From the NCBI GenBank assembly GCA_944384465.1, contig CALWTK010000001.1:1-64000 (forward strand): a DNA stretch of 64,000 nt, read 5' to 3'. Source of the DNA: an uncultured Clostridia bacterium. Its GTDB lineage: Bacteria; Bacillota; Clostridia; Christensenellales; UBA1242. The notes beneath the pieces are model-generated. The model ran no database searches and was not told where the DNA came from. It was given only the letters and a program-made list of their open reading frames with translations. Below, one piece after another: positions 17,149-26,190 of the stretch (the first letter of the stretch is position 1; each line of letters starts with the position of its first letter). The translations under genes were made by a program, and so were the position numbers.

Positions 17149-18279
17149 ATGATAAATTTTTTAGGTAAAAAAATTATGCTTATTGCCACGACTGACAACA
17201 TGATATGGCAATTTTTGATACCGCACATAACTGATCTTACAAACATGGGGGCACACGTGGATTGTTTTTGTGCCAAAACTGGATTTTGGTTCGATGAACT
17301 GAAAGACAAATATCATCTAAATATGTATGAGATCAACTTTGCCCGCTCCCCATTTCGTTTTCGAAACATCAAAGCATACAATGCTCTAAAAAAATATCAA
17401 CGACAAAATCATTATGACTTGATCTATTGCCAACAACCGGTAGGTGGCATGATGGGAAGGCTGGTTGGACACAAATTTCACATCCCTGTAATCTACACAG
17501 CTCACGGATTTTTCTTCTTCAAGGGCAACAACAAGATAAAAAATCTCATATTCAAGACTGCTGAAAAATTCCTATCTAGATTTACGGACGTCTTGATCAC
17601 TATGTCAAAAGAAGACTACTCTGCTATAAAAAATTGGAACGTAAAATATAAATATTTCATTCATGGCATTGGCCTTGACGTGAATAAATATGATAATTCC
17701 ACATTTGACAAATCTCAATTGAGAGAAGGATTACACATTTCTCCCGACGATAAGGTTATTCTGACTGTCGCCGAATTTATAAAAAGGAAAAATTACAAAG
17801 CAATGCTAAAATGCTTTGCCAAATTACATAGTCATCATAGAAACACAAAATATATCCTTTGCGGACAAGGAAAATTGTTGGACAAGATGAAACGCCTAGC
17901 ACACAAACTAGATCTTGACGACTCAACAATATTTTTAGGATACAGAAAGGATATAAATAAAATAATGCAGATCAGTGATATTTTCTTACTTTTGTCAAAA
18001 CATGAAGGGTTGACCATGGCAATAATGGAAGCTATGCACTTTGGCCTTCCTGTCGTCACATCAAATGTGCGTGGGAACAAGGACCTCATTGATGACAAAG
18101 GTGGCTTTGTCGTAGACAAGAATGACATCGACTCTCAAGTTCAGGCACTTTCAACCTTGCTCAATGATGCTGATTTAAGGAAGCGAATGGGCGACTACAA
18201 CAAGCAAAAAATAAAAGATTACTACATAGACGAAATTCGAAAAGAATTGAAACAAATATATAATGAAGTTGAGGTATAA
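17149..18279 (+). CDS. GT4 family glycosyltransferase
   Basis: A 376-residue GT-B glycosyltransferase similar to the EpsD/capsule group. The N-terminal half has YCQQPVGGMMGRLVG and IPVIYTAHGFFFFKG (acceptor side). The C-terminal half has ILTVAEFIKRKNYKAMLKCF, ILCGQGKLLDKM, IFLLLSKHEGLTMAIMEAMH with the conserved E-x7-E nucleotide-sugar site, and GLPVVTSNVRGNKDLI. It acts in the cytoplasm on the lipid-linked glycan; donor and acceptor cannot be told. It has its own leaderless-type promoter and ends in a bidirectional terminator. Confidence 0.85.
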   Translation: MINFLGKKIMLIATTDNMIWQFLIPHITDLTNMGAHVDCFCAKTGFWFDELKDKYHLNMYEINFARSPFRFRNIKAYNALKKYQRQNHYDLIYCQQPVGGMMGRLVGHKFHIPVIYTAHGFFFFKGNNKIKNLIFKTAEKFLSRFTDVLITMSKEDYSAIKNWNVKYKYFIHGIGLDVNKYDNSTFDKSQLREGLHISPDDKVILTVAEFIKRKNYKAMLKCFAKLHSHHRNTKYILCGQGKLLDKMKRLAHKLDLDDSTIFLGYRKDINKIMQISDIFLLLSKHEGLTMAIMEAMHFGLPVVTSNVRGNKDLIDDKGGFVVDKNDIDSQVQALSTLLNDADLRKRMGDYNKQKIKDYYIDEIRKELKQIYNEVEV

Positions 18280-18309
18280 AAAAGATTTAGTTAAGCTAAA
18301 TCTTTTTTT
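18277..18309. terminator. Bidirectional terminator
   Basis: Ten-bp stem AAAGATTTAG/CTAAATCTTT (18281-18290 with 18296-18305) with T runs on both sides. The stop codon of the minus-strand ABC gene lies inside the stem. Confidence 0.85.
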
Positions 18310-19057
18310 GATTACAATATTCAATATATTTATTACAAATCTCTTTGCTTGGGCCATATCCCGTGACTTTTGAATTTTCTATCCAAAGCGTGTGTTCACA
18401 CAAATTTTTCACTTGATTTATGTTATGCGACACAAACATGAATGAAACACCTTGTTGTTTCAAATTGTTGATTTTCTCGATACATTTTTTCTGAAAATTA
18501 GCGTCTCCCACAGATAGTACTTCGTCCACCAAGAGCAAATCTGGCTTTATATCTATTGCTATACTGAACCCCAGTCTAGAAATCATACCTGACGAAAAAT
18601 TTTTGAGCGGCATTTTTACAAAATCTTGCAATTCAGCGAACTCAATGATTGAGTCAAAACGTTTTTTCATCTCTTTCCTGCTAAAGCCTAAAATTGCCCC
18701 ATTCAGATATATGTTTTCCTCAGCTGTAGCTTCCATATCAAAGCCTGCCCCAAGGTTTAACAAAACGACACTACCATTCAATTCAATCTCACCCTTCGTT
18801 GGCTTATAGATACCTGCTACCAATTTTAAAAGCGTTGATTTTCCCGCTCCATTGTGCCCTATGACGCCAAGAGATTCCCCCTTTTTTATCTCACAGTTGA
18901 TATTCTCTAGCACTTTCAATCTTTTTGGTGGTGCTTTCTTGCGTTTAAACAAATTGACAACTCTTTCCTTTAGGGTGTCAAACTTCAACGCAGGGATCTT
19001 GAATTCCATATCCACATCTTTTATTCTCAGTAAAACAACATCATTATTTTCTTCCAT
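18296..19057 (-). CDS. Polysaccharide ABC exporter ATPase (Wzt/TagH type)
   Basis: A 253-residue ATPase of the Wzt/RfbE/TagH group. Walker A GHNGAGKSTLLKLV, the polysaccharide-exporter hallmark YKPTKGEI, signature FSSGMISRLGFSIAI, and Walker B LLLVDEVLSVGD are all present. It stops after the nucleotide-binding domain, so it lacks the C-terminal carbohydrate-binding domain of some Wzt proteins. It drives export of a lipid-linked glycan through the permease encoded seven bases upstream. Confidence 0.9.
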   Translation of the reverse strand: MEENNDVVLLRIKDVDMEFKIPALKFDTLKERVVNLFKRKKAPPKRLKVLENINCEIKKGESLGVIGHNGAGKSTLLKLVAGIYKPTKGEIELNGSVVLLNLGAGFDMEATAEENIYLNGAILGFSRKEMKKRFDSIIEFAELQDFVKMPLKNFSSGMISRLGFSIAIDIKPDLLLVDEVLSVGDANFQKKCIEKINNLKQQGVSFMFVSHNINQVKNLCEHTLWIENSKVTGYGPSKEICNKYIEYCNQKKI

Positions 19058-19064
19058 CTATCAC

Positions 19065-19874
19065 CTATACGTACAACAAAAATTTCTTCTTCAAAGCGTT
19101 GTAGAAAATCGCACCAATCGCAATACTAATCAGTCCAAATAGATACAACAGCCCCAAAATCTTCCAAGAAGGCATGCCCATACCTAGATACGAGCAATTA
19201 TACATTGCATCCCTAAAGTATGTTAAGAAATAATACATCGGATTCAGTTTCAAAATTTTATGAAGTATTGAAGACGAGTCAATCCTATCAATCTGATAGA
19301 ATATAGGTGTGCAATACGTCCATAGCGTCAAGAATACGCTATAAATATGCTTGATATCTCTACAAAACACATATACAGCGGACAAGAATAATGATATGCC
19401 ATATTCAAACAACAAAAATGCTGGCATCATCAAAATTATGCTCACTATTTGATATCCATATAGAGTATACCCGCCTATAAACTGCATGCACAGCATGATG
19501 ACCAGAAGTGAGATCAACGAAAAAGCAAAATTCACCAAAGACGCTAATGTCGAAGAAAGCGGGAATAAATAGTTGTCTATCTTGACCTTAGTAATCAAGC
19601 CACGATTGTCAACAATTGAGCTCAATGAGCCATCAGTCGCCATTCTCAATGACTGAAACAAGATGTTACCCGTCAATAGATAGATTGGATAGACTGGATC
19701 GTTTCTGCCAAAAAATTGACTGAACACCATCCACATTATCAGCATATTCAATAGTGGATTTAGAATTGACCAAAAAATCCCCAATATAGAATTCCTATAC
19801 TGAGTTTTGATTTTTTTTCGTATCAATTCATGGAGCACATATCTATTTTTGCTCCACTTTTTTAATGCTGTCAT
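19065..19874 (-). CDS. Polysaccharide ABC exporter permease (Wzm/TagG type)
   Basis: A 269-residue ABC-2 type permease with six membrane segments. Before the first segment is the typical IRKKIKTQYRNSILGIFWSI region found in TagG/Wzm proteins, followed by LNPLLNMLIMWMVF; the C-terminal part has LNPMYYFLTYFRDAMY. It partners the ATPase downstream to move a finished lipid-linked glycan out. TGGAG precedes the ATG. Middle gene of the operon 21133 to 18296. Confidence 0.9.
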   Translation of the reverse strand: MTALKKWSKNRYVLHELIRKKIKTQYRNSILGIFWSILNPLLNMLIMWMVFSQFFGRNDPVYPIYLLTGNILFQSLRMATDGSLSSIVDNRGLITKVKIDNYLFPLSSTLASLVNFAFSLISLLVIMLCMQFIGGYTLYGYQIVSIILMMPAFLLFEYGISLFLSAVYVFCRDIKHIYSVFLTLWTYCTPIFYQIDRIDSSSILHKILKLNPMYYFLTYFRDAMYNCSYLGMGMPSWKILGLLYLFGLISIAIGAIFYNALKKKFLLYV

Positions 19875-19885
19875 TTTTTCTCCAG

Positions 19886-21133
19886 TTAAAGTTTTGATTT
19901 CAATGTTTGGCGTAACTTACTCCCCTTTGGGAAAAGCCATACTCCCAATCTATAAATAAAATAATTATGGATAATTCTATGTACTAACTTTATTTTTTCT
20001 TTTGGCATCACAAAATCTGCCCGAATGCGTTTGCTGTGTGTCAAGATGATATTATTTTTCTTGAGTATTTCAATCATTCCGCACAATTGTTTGTACGCGT
20101 ATCCCGATTTTTTACAATAGACTACGACTTGATTATTACTATAATAAATTTTATTTAGCATTTTGTCAATTTCATTTAGATTGTTCGGCAATAAAACATG
20201 TTTATTGTATACAGGCGAGTTGATTTTCTTTATGTTTGTCAACTTTTCAACTGGATAACTAGCATTGACTAGCTTTATCAAATCAACATTTTTCCTTTTT
20301 TTAGCAATTGAAAGATGTGAAGAATAGATGAATGATACCCACTTGGTAAAATCTTCGCTATATTTGTCATAAAAATCTGATTTTTTTAGATCATTTTCTA
20401 TAAAGGAAAAAACTTTTGCCACATTTTTTATTTGCAACGAGAGTTTATTTTCGTCTTGCACATTAGATTGTTGCCTAAAATGTATTCTATAAAAATAGTA
20501 TCCTAAATGTACGTTTACCAAGCGCTTTGCAAACTTGAAAGCAAAATAGTTTATCAACACATCTTCTGAATAGACTATTTTCTCATCAATATCTAATCCG
20601 CCTATCTCATTTGCAACCCGCTTTAATAAGTCTGACTTGTACACTTTGTTCCAAAGCACATAATACGAATGCTCTAGCCCACGTTGAGAAAAATATTTCC
20701 ACAATATTTCATCACCTTGCAGATCTAAATTTGAGTTGATAGTAGTATCTTTCTCGCAATAGTATTTGACATTTTTTGTGAAAAAAGCCCAATCATTGAT
20801 GACAATATCTGCGTTCGTCTCTCCTTGCCTTTGTATAAGTGCTTCGAGATAATCAAATGACACAACATCATCCGCATCAACAAAGCAGACAAGCGGCGCC
20901 TTAGCCCTCATTATTGCCACACTTCTTGCCTGCATGGTGCCAGTATTATGTTCTAACTTGACATAATCAAATTTATAATCATTCACCAAATCTACATAAT
21001 CAACAGTCGAGCCATCATCAACCACAATCACTTCGTAATCTTTCAGGGTGGAAGTATAAATTGAGTCTAAGCATTGCTTAAATAAATCCTTGTCGACATT
21101 ATATATACAGATCAAAATAGACAATCTCAACAT
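19886..21133 (-). CDS. GT2 family glycosyltransferase
   Basis: A 415-residue enzyme. The first ~200 residues are a GT-A fold: LSILICIYNVDKDLFKQCLD, VIVVDDGST, LEHNTGTMQARSVA, and the DXD-type CFVDADDVVSFDYLE. The C-terminal ~200 residues are a helical, Lys-rich extension seen in EpsJ-like and teichoic-acid-related transferases. It is first in the operon with the Wzm/Wzt exporter, so it probably builds the glycan that exporter carries. Confidence 0.85.
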   Translation of the reverse strand: MLRLSILICIYNVDKDLFKQCLDSIYTSTLKDYEVIVVDDGSTVDYVDLVNDYKFDYVKLEHNTGTMQARSVAIMRAKAPLVCFVDADDVVSFDYLEALIQRQGETNADIVINDWAFFTKNVKYYCEKDTTINSNLDLQGDEILWKYFSQRGLEHSYYVLWNKVYKSDLLKRVANEIGGLDIDEKIVYSEDVLINYFAFKFAKRLVNVHLGYYFYRIHFRQQSNVQDENKLSLQIKNVAKVFSFIENDLKKSDFYDKYSEDFTKWVSFIYSSHLSIAKKRKNVDLIKLVNASYPVEKLTNIKKINSPVYNKHVLLPNNLNEIDKMLNKIYYSNNQVVVYCKKSGYAYKQLCGMIEILKKNNIILTHSKRIRADFVMPKEKIKLVHRIIHNYFIYRLGVWLFPKGSKLRQTLKSKL

Positions 21134-21204
21134 CTACACCCCAAAACTAAATTCTAAAAAATTAATAAACATTAAAATAATTTTACTTTATAATATTTTT
21201 ATAT

Positions 21205-21233
21205 ATAATACAAATACGAAAAATTATTGTCAA
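21205..21233 (-). promoter_or_regulatory. Promoter of the GT2-Wzm-Wzt operon
   Basis: Minus strand TTGACA (21233-21228), 17-base spacer, TATTAT (21210-21205), about 70 bases before the first start codon. Confidence 0.75.
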
Positions 21234-21318
21234 GTCAATATGCTTCAGTATAAATATTACTAAAAATGGCTAAATCTAAAAGTTATATTTATATTAATTT
21301 AAATAATAAATAAAGCGG

Positions 21319-21347
21319 TTGACTAAAAATATAAATAGTGATAAAAT
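21319..21347 (+). promoter_or_regulatory. Promoter of metG
   Basis: TTGACT (21319-21324), 17-base spacer, TAAAAT (21342-21347). The leader of about 50 bases shows no T-box or other riboswitch fold. Confidence 0.7.
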
Positions 21348-21403
21348 AATAAACATAATTTAAACGAAATCAAATGAATATTCATCTCATTAGGAGGAAA
21401 ATA

Positions 21404-23011
21404 ATGAAAAACATATTGATAGGCGGAGCATGGCCATACGCCAACAATTCACTACATGTAGGCCACCTTGCAGCCTTGTTGCCCGGGGACGCGATAGCTC
21501 GTTACTATAGACAACATGGCGACAATGTGATCTATGTATCAGGTACAGATTCGCACGGAACACCTATAACAGTCAGGGCAAAAAAAGAAGGTGTCACCCC
21601 AGAAAGTATAGCTACTCATTACCATAATGAATTTGTCAAAAACTTTAACGAACTCGACTTTTCATACGACTTATATACGTCAACTATGACCCCATATCAC
21701 GAAAAACATGTTCAAGATTATCTCAAAATCATTAAAGATAACGGTTATATCTATGAAAAAGATGAGATGCAGGATTATTGTCCAAATTGTCAAACGTTCC
21801 TATCAGATAGAGAGATTATCGGTACCTGCCCACATTGCGGTGGAGTCGCCAAGGGCGACCAGTGTGATAACTGCCTCACCACATTGAATGCTGATGAAGT
21901 TTTGGACAAAAGATGTAGCATATGCTCTTCTCCAACAATCAAAAAGCCAAATAGACATCTATATTTTGCGCTATCAAAATTCCAAGACAAGATCAAAGCA
22001 TTGAACGAAAAACGTATAGGTCAATGGCGTGCCAACGCCACCAGCGAGACAAACAAATTCCTAGATATGGGATTGATTGACCGTGCTGTCACTAGACAAC
22101 TTAGTTGGGGAATACCTGTTCCTTTTGACGGTTATGATGACAAAAAGGTCTATGTTTGGATAGAAGCGGTGATGGGTTATCTGACTGCTGCTCAAAAAGT
22201 GGCAGAAACTAGAAACATTGATTTCAATGAGTTTATAAAAGATGGCAACGTGATATCATACTATGCTCACGGCAAAGACAACATTCCTTTCCATACGGTG
22301 ATATTCCCAGCTCTAATCATGTCTATAGATAAAGGATATAATCTACCTGACTATATAATTTCTTGCGAATATGTCAACATGAACAATGAGAAGATGTCAA
22401 AGAGCAAAGGGAATCTAATCAGCATCAACGAATTGGTCTCATTATTCCCGAAAGACTCGATCAGATATTATATGTTGGCGAACGGCCCTGAAACAAAGGA
22501 TATCAATTTCAGCTTAAACGACTTTATCCAAGTCCATAATAAATTCCTAGTAGGCGTGCTGGGCAATTTTATCAATAGGAATTTGTCATACATCAACAAA
22601 AAATTTGAAGGGAATATCCCAAACGGCACAGTTGATGAAAAGATAAAAGAATTGACAGTTGATACCTTTGAGAAAGTTGGAAAATTGATAGAAGAAGGGA
22701 AACTGAGAGCTGCGATTGAAACTGCTATGTCTTTCGTCAGCGCAGGCAACAAGTACTATGACGAACAAAAGCCTTGGATACAAGTGATAGAAAATATAGA
22801 AGGATTCAACAATACCACATATACGTGCGTATACATGATGGCAAATATCGCAAACTTGCTTGCTCCATTTATACCTTCTACATGCACGAAGATACAAGAA
22901 AAATTAGCTCTAAAGAAAGAATTTGTATGGCATCCTATAGATATAGGTAAAGATATTAAAGTTCAAAACAACGATTTGCTATTTGAAAGACTTCAGCCAA
23001 TTAATCAATAA
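21404..23011 (+). CDS. metG: Methionyl-tRNA synthetase
   Basis: A 535-residue class I synthetase charging tRNA-Met. Seen: PYANNSLHVGHLAALLPGD with the HIGH-type motif, TDSHGTPI, a connective-peptide zinc-ribbon region with several CxxC pairs (CPNCQTF, CPHCGG, CDNC, CSICSS; residues ~135-190), ISCEYVNMNNEKMSKSKGN with the KMSKS loop, and the anticodon-binding helical domain (YYDEQKPW). It ends after that domain, so it lacks the C-terminal EMAPII-like dimerisation domain of many bacterial MetRS. The start at 21404 is fixed by TTAGGAGG; an ATG thirty bases earlier has no RBS. Confidence 0.95.
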   Translation: MKNILIGGAWPYANNSLHVGHLAALLPGDAIARYYRQHGDNVIYVSGTDSHGTPITVRAKKEGVTPESIATHYHNEFVKNFNELDFSYDLYTSTMTPYHEKHVQDYLKIIKDNGYIYEKDEMQDYCPNCQTFLSDREIIGTCPHCGGVAKGDQCDNCLTTLNADEVLDKRCSICSSPTIKKPNRHLYFALSKFQDKIKALNEKRIGQWRANATSETNKFLDMGLIDRAVTRQLSWGIPVPFDGYDDKKVYVWIEAVMGYLTAAQKVAETRNIDFNEFIKDGNVISYYAHGKDNIPFHTVIFPALIMSIDKGYNLPDYIISCEYVNMNNEKMSKSKGNLISINELVSLFPKDSIRYYMLANGPETKDINFSLNDFIQVHNKFLVGVLGNFINRNLSYINKKFEGNIPNGTVDEKIKELTVDTFEKVGKLIEEGKLRAAIETAMSFVSAGNKYYDEQKPWIQVIENIEGFNNTTYTCVYMMANIANLLAPFIPSTCTKIQEKLALKKEFVWHPIDIGKDIKVQNNDLLFERLQPINQ

Positions 23012-23013
23012 TT

Positions 23014-23039
23014 AAAAGGAATATTTTATTCCTTTTTTT
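23014..23039 (+). terminator. Terminator of metG
   Basis: Stem AAAGGAAT/ATTCCTTT with loop ATTTT, then a run of T to 23039, directly after the stop codon. Confidence 0.8.
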
Positions 23040-23183
23040 AATTAATTTTAAGCATATTCATTTAAAGATTAAAATTTACATATATTTTTTAAGCAAAATA
23101 TAGATATAATATAATAATTTAATGATGATATGTTTGACAAGATAATTTAATATATGTTTATTTAATTAAAAGGGAGAAGGTTT

Positions 23184-23599
23184 ATGTTTAAATGGATAAA
23201 AGTATTATTCAGACCTAGGACTCAATATTTGGCTTTAATGGCAAAAGATCAAGAAGAAAAAGATAAAAGTAAAAATTAGGTATCCAATCATTGATTTTAT
23301 CAATAATAGGTGCTGTCATCATGATCGCAATGGTTGCAATAGCGACAGTCTTGGCACAAAATATCAATGAATCATTGGCTGGCAATTATTCATTCCCTGT
23401 CATGTCGCTATTCGGTGCTATTGTGTTTTATGTATTTGCATTCATAGGGTTAATGTTGTTGTTAAATTCCATTTCGTTTGCAAATTTTCAGCGAAAAATA
23501 AACAAGCATATATTTGGCAAGGTCGCTTTGATTGTTAGTCTTGTATTACTTTTAATCTCAATAGTTACAACGGTCGTATTGATTGTTGTTATGTTGTAA
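23184..23599 (+). pseudogene. Membrane protein gene with a one-base frameshift
   Basis: ATG 23184 follows AGGGAGAAGG and encodes 31 residues (MFKWIKVLFRPRTQYLALMA then a charged stretch) to a TAG at 23277. A second open frame, with no RBS and only a TTG near its start (23291), continues to 23599 with three membrane segments (e.g. LSIIGAVIMIAMVAIATVL). One extra A in the AAAAA run at 23271-23275 would join both into a 138-residue three-segment membrane protein with a basic N-terminus. I read it as one gene broken by a one-base deletion in a homopolymer, or an assembly error. No canonical slippery heptamer is in the right phase. Function unknown. Confidence 0.55.
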
Positions 23600-23646
23600 A
23601 TTTATCTTTAACATACTTTAATACACTCAATCGTTTTTATATCAAT

Positions 23647-23709
23647 AAAAAACTCCCACGGATAGCTAAAGTGTTTAATAAATATATCACTGCAGAATCC
23701 GTGGTTTTT
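23647..23709. terminator. Two-tier hairpin, probable bidirectional terminator
   Basis: CCACGGAT (23656-23663) pairs with ATCCGTGG (23697-23704) around a 33-base loop that contains an inner AGTG/CACT pairing. Five T follow on the plus strand and six on the minus strand. Confidence 0.5.
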
Positions 23710-23756
23710 GAAATGTTAGATTCCTTTACTATACATATATATTCTATGGTTTTCTT

Positions 23757-23789
23757 AAAAAATAGAAAGCAAAATTGCTTTCTATTTTT
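23757..23789. terminator. Bidirectional terminator at the end of the AT-hook gene
   Basis: Stem AATAGAAAGCAA/TTGCTTTCTATT centred at 23773 with A/T runs on both flanks. The TAG of the minus-strand gene (23782-23784) is inside the stem. Confidence 0.8.
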
Positions 23790-26184
23790 TCTTTGTTATA
23801 TTAGTTTTCTTTTCTAACTCTTTGGTGGTCTCTTGAATCTTAGCACTCTCTTTTGCTATCTCATCGTCAATTTCTTTTAAGTACGCATCTATATCAGTTA
23901 TTTTTGGCTCTTGTACTTCCAAAGCGTTCTCTACTTTACGTGGTCTGCCACGTCTCTTTGGCTGAGTAGTATCTTGATTTGTCTCTTCAACCACCTTTTT
24001 AGGACGTCCACGTTTCTTTTCTGTCACAGGTCCACTTGTTTGAGTAGTTTCTACAGCTGCTGTTTGAGTATTCTTCTTTGGTCTGCCGCGTCTCTTTGGT
24101 TGAGTAGCTTCTACATAGTCCTCTTTTATAGTCTCTTCTGCTACCTTTTTAGGTCGACCACGTTTCTTTTTTGTCGTGTCTTGCGCCACAGTTGATTCTT
24201 CATTTTTGGTAGCGTCAACGTCATTTTTTCTAGGTCTGCCCCTTCTCTTTGGCGTCTGTGCATCAGACTCTTGCTGTATTGGCTGTGAATCGACACTTGC
24301 ATCCGCAGTCGTTGCTTTCTTCGGTCTACCACGTGAGCGCTTAGGTTTAGCTATTTCTTCCTTTGCTTCTTCTTTTTTAGGTCGTCCTACTTTGCGTTTT
24401 GGTTTTTCCTCTGTGGCAGTTTTCTTTGGTCGACCCGCCCTTTTAACTGTTTTGCTTTCATCTTCTTTGACAGTGAAGATATCTTGAGAATGCACAATGT
24501 TTTCTATGCCCCCGTCAACATTGGCTCCATCATCAACTTCTTGAGTAATCTCAGTGTCTGTCGCATCTATTGCCTCAGGTTGTATCGCATTTTCATCGTG
24601 TACAGGCTCTTCTTGTGTGTCTACATTTTGTTGTTCTGACTGAATATTGTATTGCTCATCTTGATTCGTATATTGCTCTTCATTCGCCTGCTCTTGTTCG
24701 CCCGGCTCTGCCTGTGGTGCGGTATATTCAGGTTGTACATTAGTATGTTGATCTGCATATTGTTGTTCTTGATAATTTCCAGCATTTATAGTTTGATTAG
24801 CTTGATCCAACTTTTCAACTAACTGTTGATTTTGGTTATAAATATTGTCAAGTTCTTGATCTTTAGCAACAAGTTTTTCTTCCAATTGTTTGATTTGATT
24901 TTTGAGTTCGTCCATCTTTTCTTGTTCACGTTGCTCTACCAAAGACAATGCTTGATCATAGACTTTGTTGCTATATGAGCTAAACTCACTCATCATGCCG
25001 CGCTCTAGAGTCTGACGCGCTTGTTTAATAGCATTTTCCACACTTGTAAGTTCAGTTTGATAATTCTCAAGCAATTTTTTATGTCTATCTGTCGCTGTAT
25101 CATAATCCTTTTCGAGATTACGTTGACGATCCAATTCTTGCTGTTGTTGTTTTTTCAAATAGTTTGCTTCAATTGTGGATGTCACTTCTTCTAGCTGTGA
25201 TTTGAAATTGTCAAACGATTCTTTACTTACCTGCATTTGACGTTGATATTCTTTCGTGATCTCACGGAAATTCATCTCTTCCTGAGTGATATCAGCATTG
25301 ATTTGTTCAATGTCCTGCATGTATTTTTTACGTTCGGCAATATAGTTTTCCGCTTCCTGCATGGCGCGCTCTAATACGAGTGAACTTTCGACCCCTGCCT
25401 CGTCAAAGTTGAATTTTTCATGTTCAACGTTTTTAAGTCGTGCTCTTTCCAATTCTTTTTGTTCTTCTTCCGCCCTTTTCTGTAAATAAGCATACAGAAT
25501 TGGAATACCCTTTTTAATCTCATTTTTATCAAACAACACTTCATAATCTACGTATTCTGGCAATGTCTGAGTAGCTTTGTCTATATTCACTTCAAAATAC
25601 TGGTAATTTTGATATAGATCGCTGACGATTGCATTATGACGTAAATCTAAAAATATCGTCAGAATAAAATTCAACACTAATATCAAGACTGGACACAACA
25701 AAGTACGTTGTAATATAAGTGCCAATTCTGTTGTCTCATACGATATATACAAGTTAAATATAAACGCTACCAGTGCCAATATGTACGAAATAATATTCAT
25801 CACTGTCATGTCACGTTTGTATGAACTGTTTTTAATCGGGGTAGATACGCATATATCAAAAGACATATAATGGCTAGCTTTGTCTTCTCTATATAAAACA
25901 AATTGTTGCCATTGTTTTCTCAACTGTTTAGGAACTTTACGTGATTTCATTTTGTTGTTGAAAGCGACCAGATTGTCCTCTGTGATCTGTGGATTATCTA
26001 TAAAATAATTATTGAACATATCTATCGCTTTGATCAATTTTGCTTCATAAGCATTAGATGTAGAAATAATAACAATAAGAATTGTCAGAATAAATAATGA
26101 TAAGAAAATAATGAAAACTTCATTGTATTGTATATAATTACTCAGCGAACTAAAAAACCTATCCACTTCATTAAATATATTCAT
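23782..26184 (-). CDS. Membrane-anchored coiled-coil protein with eight AT-hook motifs
   Basis: An 800-residue protein of no family I recognise (positions below are counted from a GTG two codons upstream). Membrane segments are at ~24-46, ~130-150 and ~160-181. Residues ~235-465 are a long Glu/Gln/Lys/Arg coiled coil. A Gln/Glu/Asp-rich low-complexity linker follows to ~580. From ~583 to 752 there are eight AT-hook cores: AGRPKK, VGRPKK, four RGRPKK and two RGRPRK, flanked by Lys/Arg and separated by 8-20 acidic or polar residues. AT-hooks bind the minor groove of AT-rich DNA. The layout suggests a tether between membrane and nucleoid. ATG 26184 is preferred over the GTG at 26190, which overlaps the AAGGGG SD. 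Monocistronic. Confidence 0.8.
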   Translation of the reverse strand: MNIFNEVDRFFSSLSNYIQYNEVFIIFLSLFILTILIVIISTSNAYEAKLIKAIDMFNNYFIDNPQITEDNLVAFNNKMKSRKVPKQLRKQWQQFVLYREDKASHYMSFDICVSTPIKNSSYKRDMTVMNIISYILALVAFIFNLYISYETTELALILQRTLLCPVLILVLNFILTIFLDLRHNAIVSDLYQNYQYFEVNIDKATQTLPEYVDYEVLFDKNEIKKGIPILYAYLQKRAEEEQKELERARLKNVEHEKFNFDEAGVESSLVLERAMQEAENYIAERKKYMQDIEQINADITQEEMNFREITKEYQRQMQVSKESFDNFKSQLEEVTSTIEANYLKKQQQQELDRQRNLEKDYDTATDRHKKLLENYQTELTSVENAIKQARQTLERGMMSEFSSYSNKVYDQALSLVEQREQEKMDELKNQIKQLEEKLVAKDQELDNIYNQNQQLVEKLDQANQTINAGNYQEQQYADQHTNVQPEYTAPQAEPGEQEQANEEQYTNQDEQYNIQSEQQNVDTQEEPVHDENAIQPEAIDATDTEITQEVDDGANVDGGIENIVHSQDIFTVKEDESKTVKRAGRPKKTATEEKPKRKVGRPKKEEAKEEIAKPKRSRGRPKKATTADASVDSQPIQQESDAQTPKRRGRPRKNDVDATKNEESTVAQDTTKKKRGRPKKVAEETIKEDYVEATQPKRRGRPKKNTQTAAVETTQTSGPVTEKKRGRPKKVVEETNQDTTQPKRRGRPRKVENALEVQEPKITDIDAYLKEIDDEIAKESAKIQETTKELEKKTNITKKK

Positions 26185-26190
26185 ACGCAC

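Noticed and set aside
21374..21403. ATG 30 bases upstream of the metG start
   Set aside because: No RBS, and the added residues are unlike MetRS. TTAGGAGG before 21404 decides the start.
21348..21403. T-box or SAM riboswitch before metG
   Set aside because: The leader is only about 50 bases after the promoter and has no specifier or terminator hairpin.
23184..23300. Programmed -1 frameshift in the split membrane gene
   Set aside because: The A run is not in the phase of a canonical X XXY YYZ heptamer and no stimulatory stem-loop follows closely. Decay or a read error is simpler.
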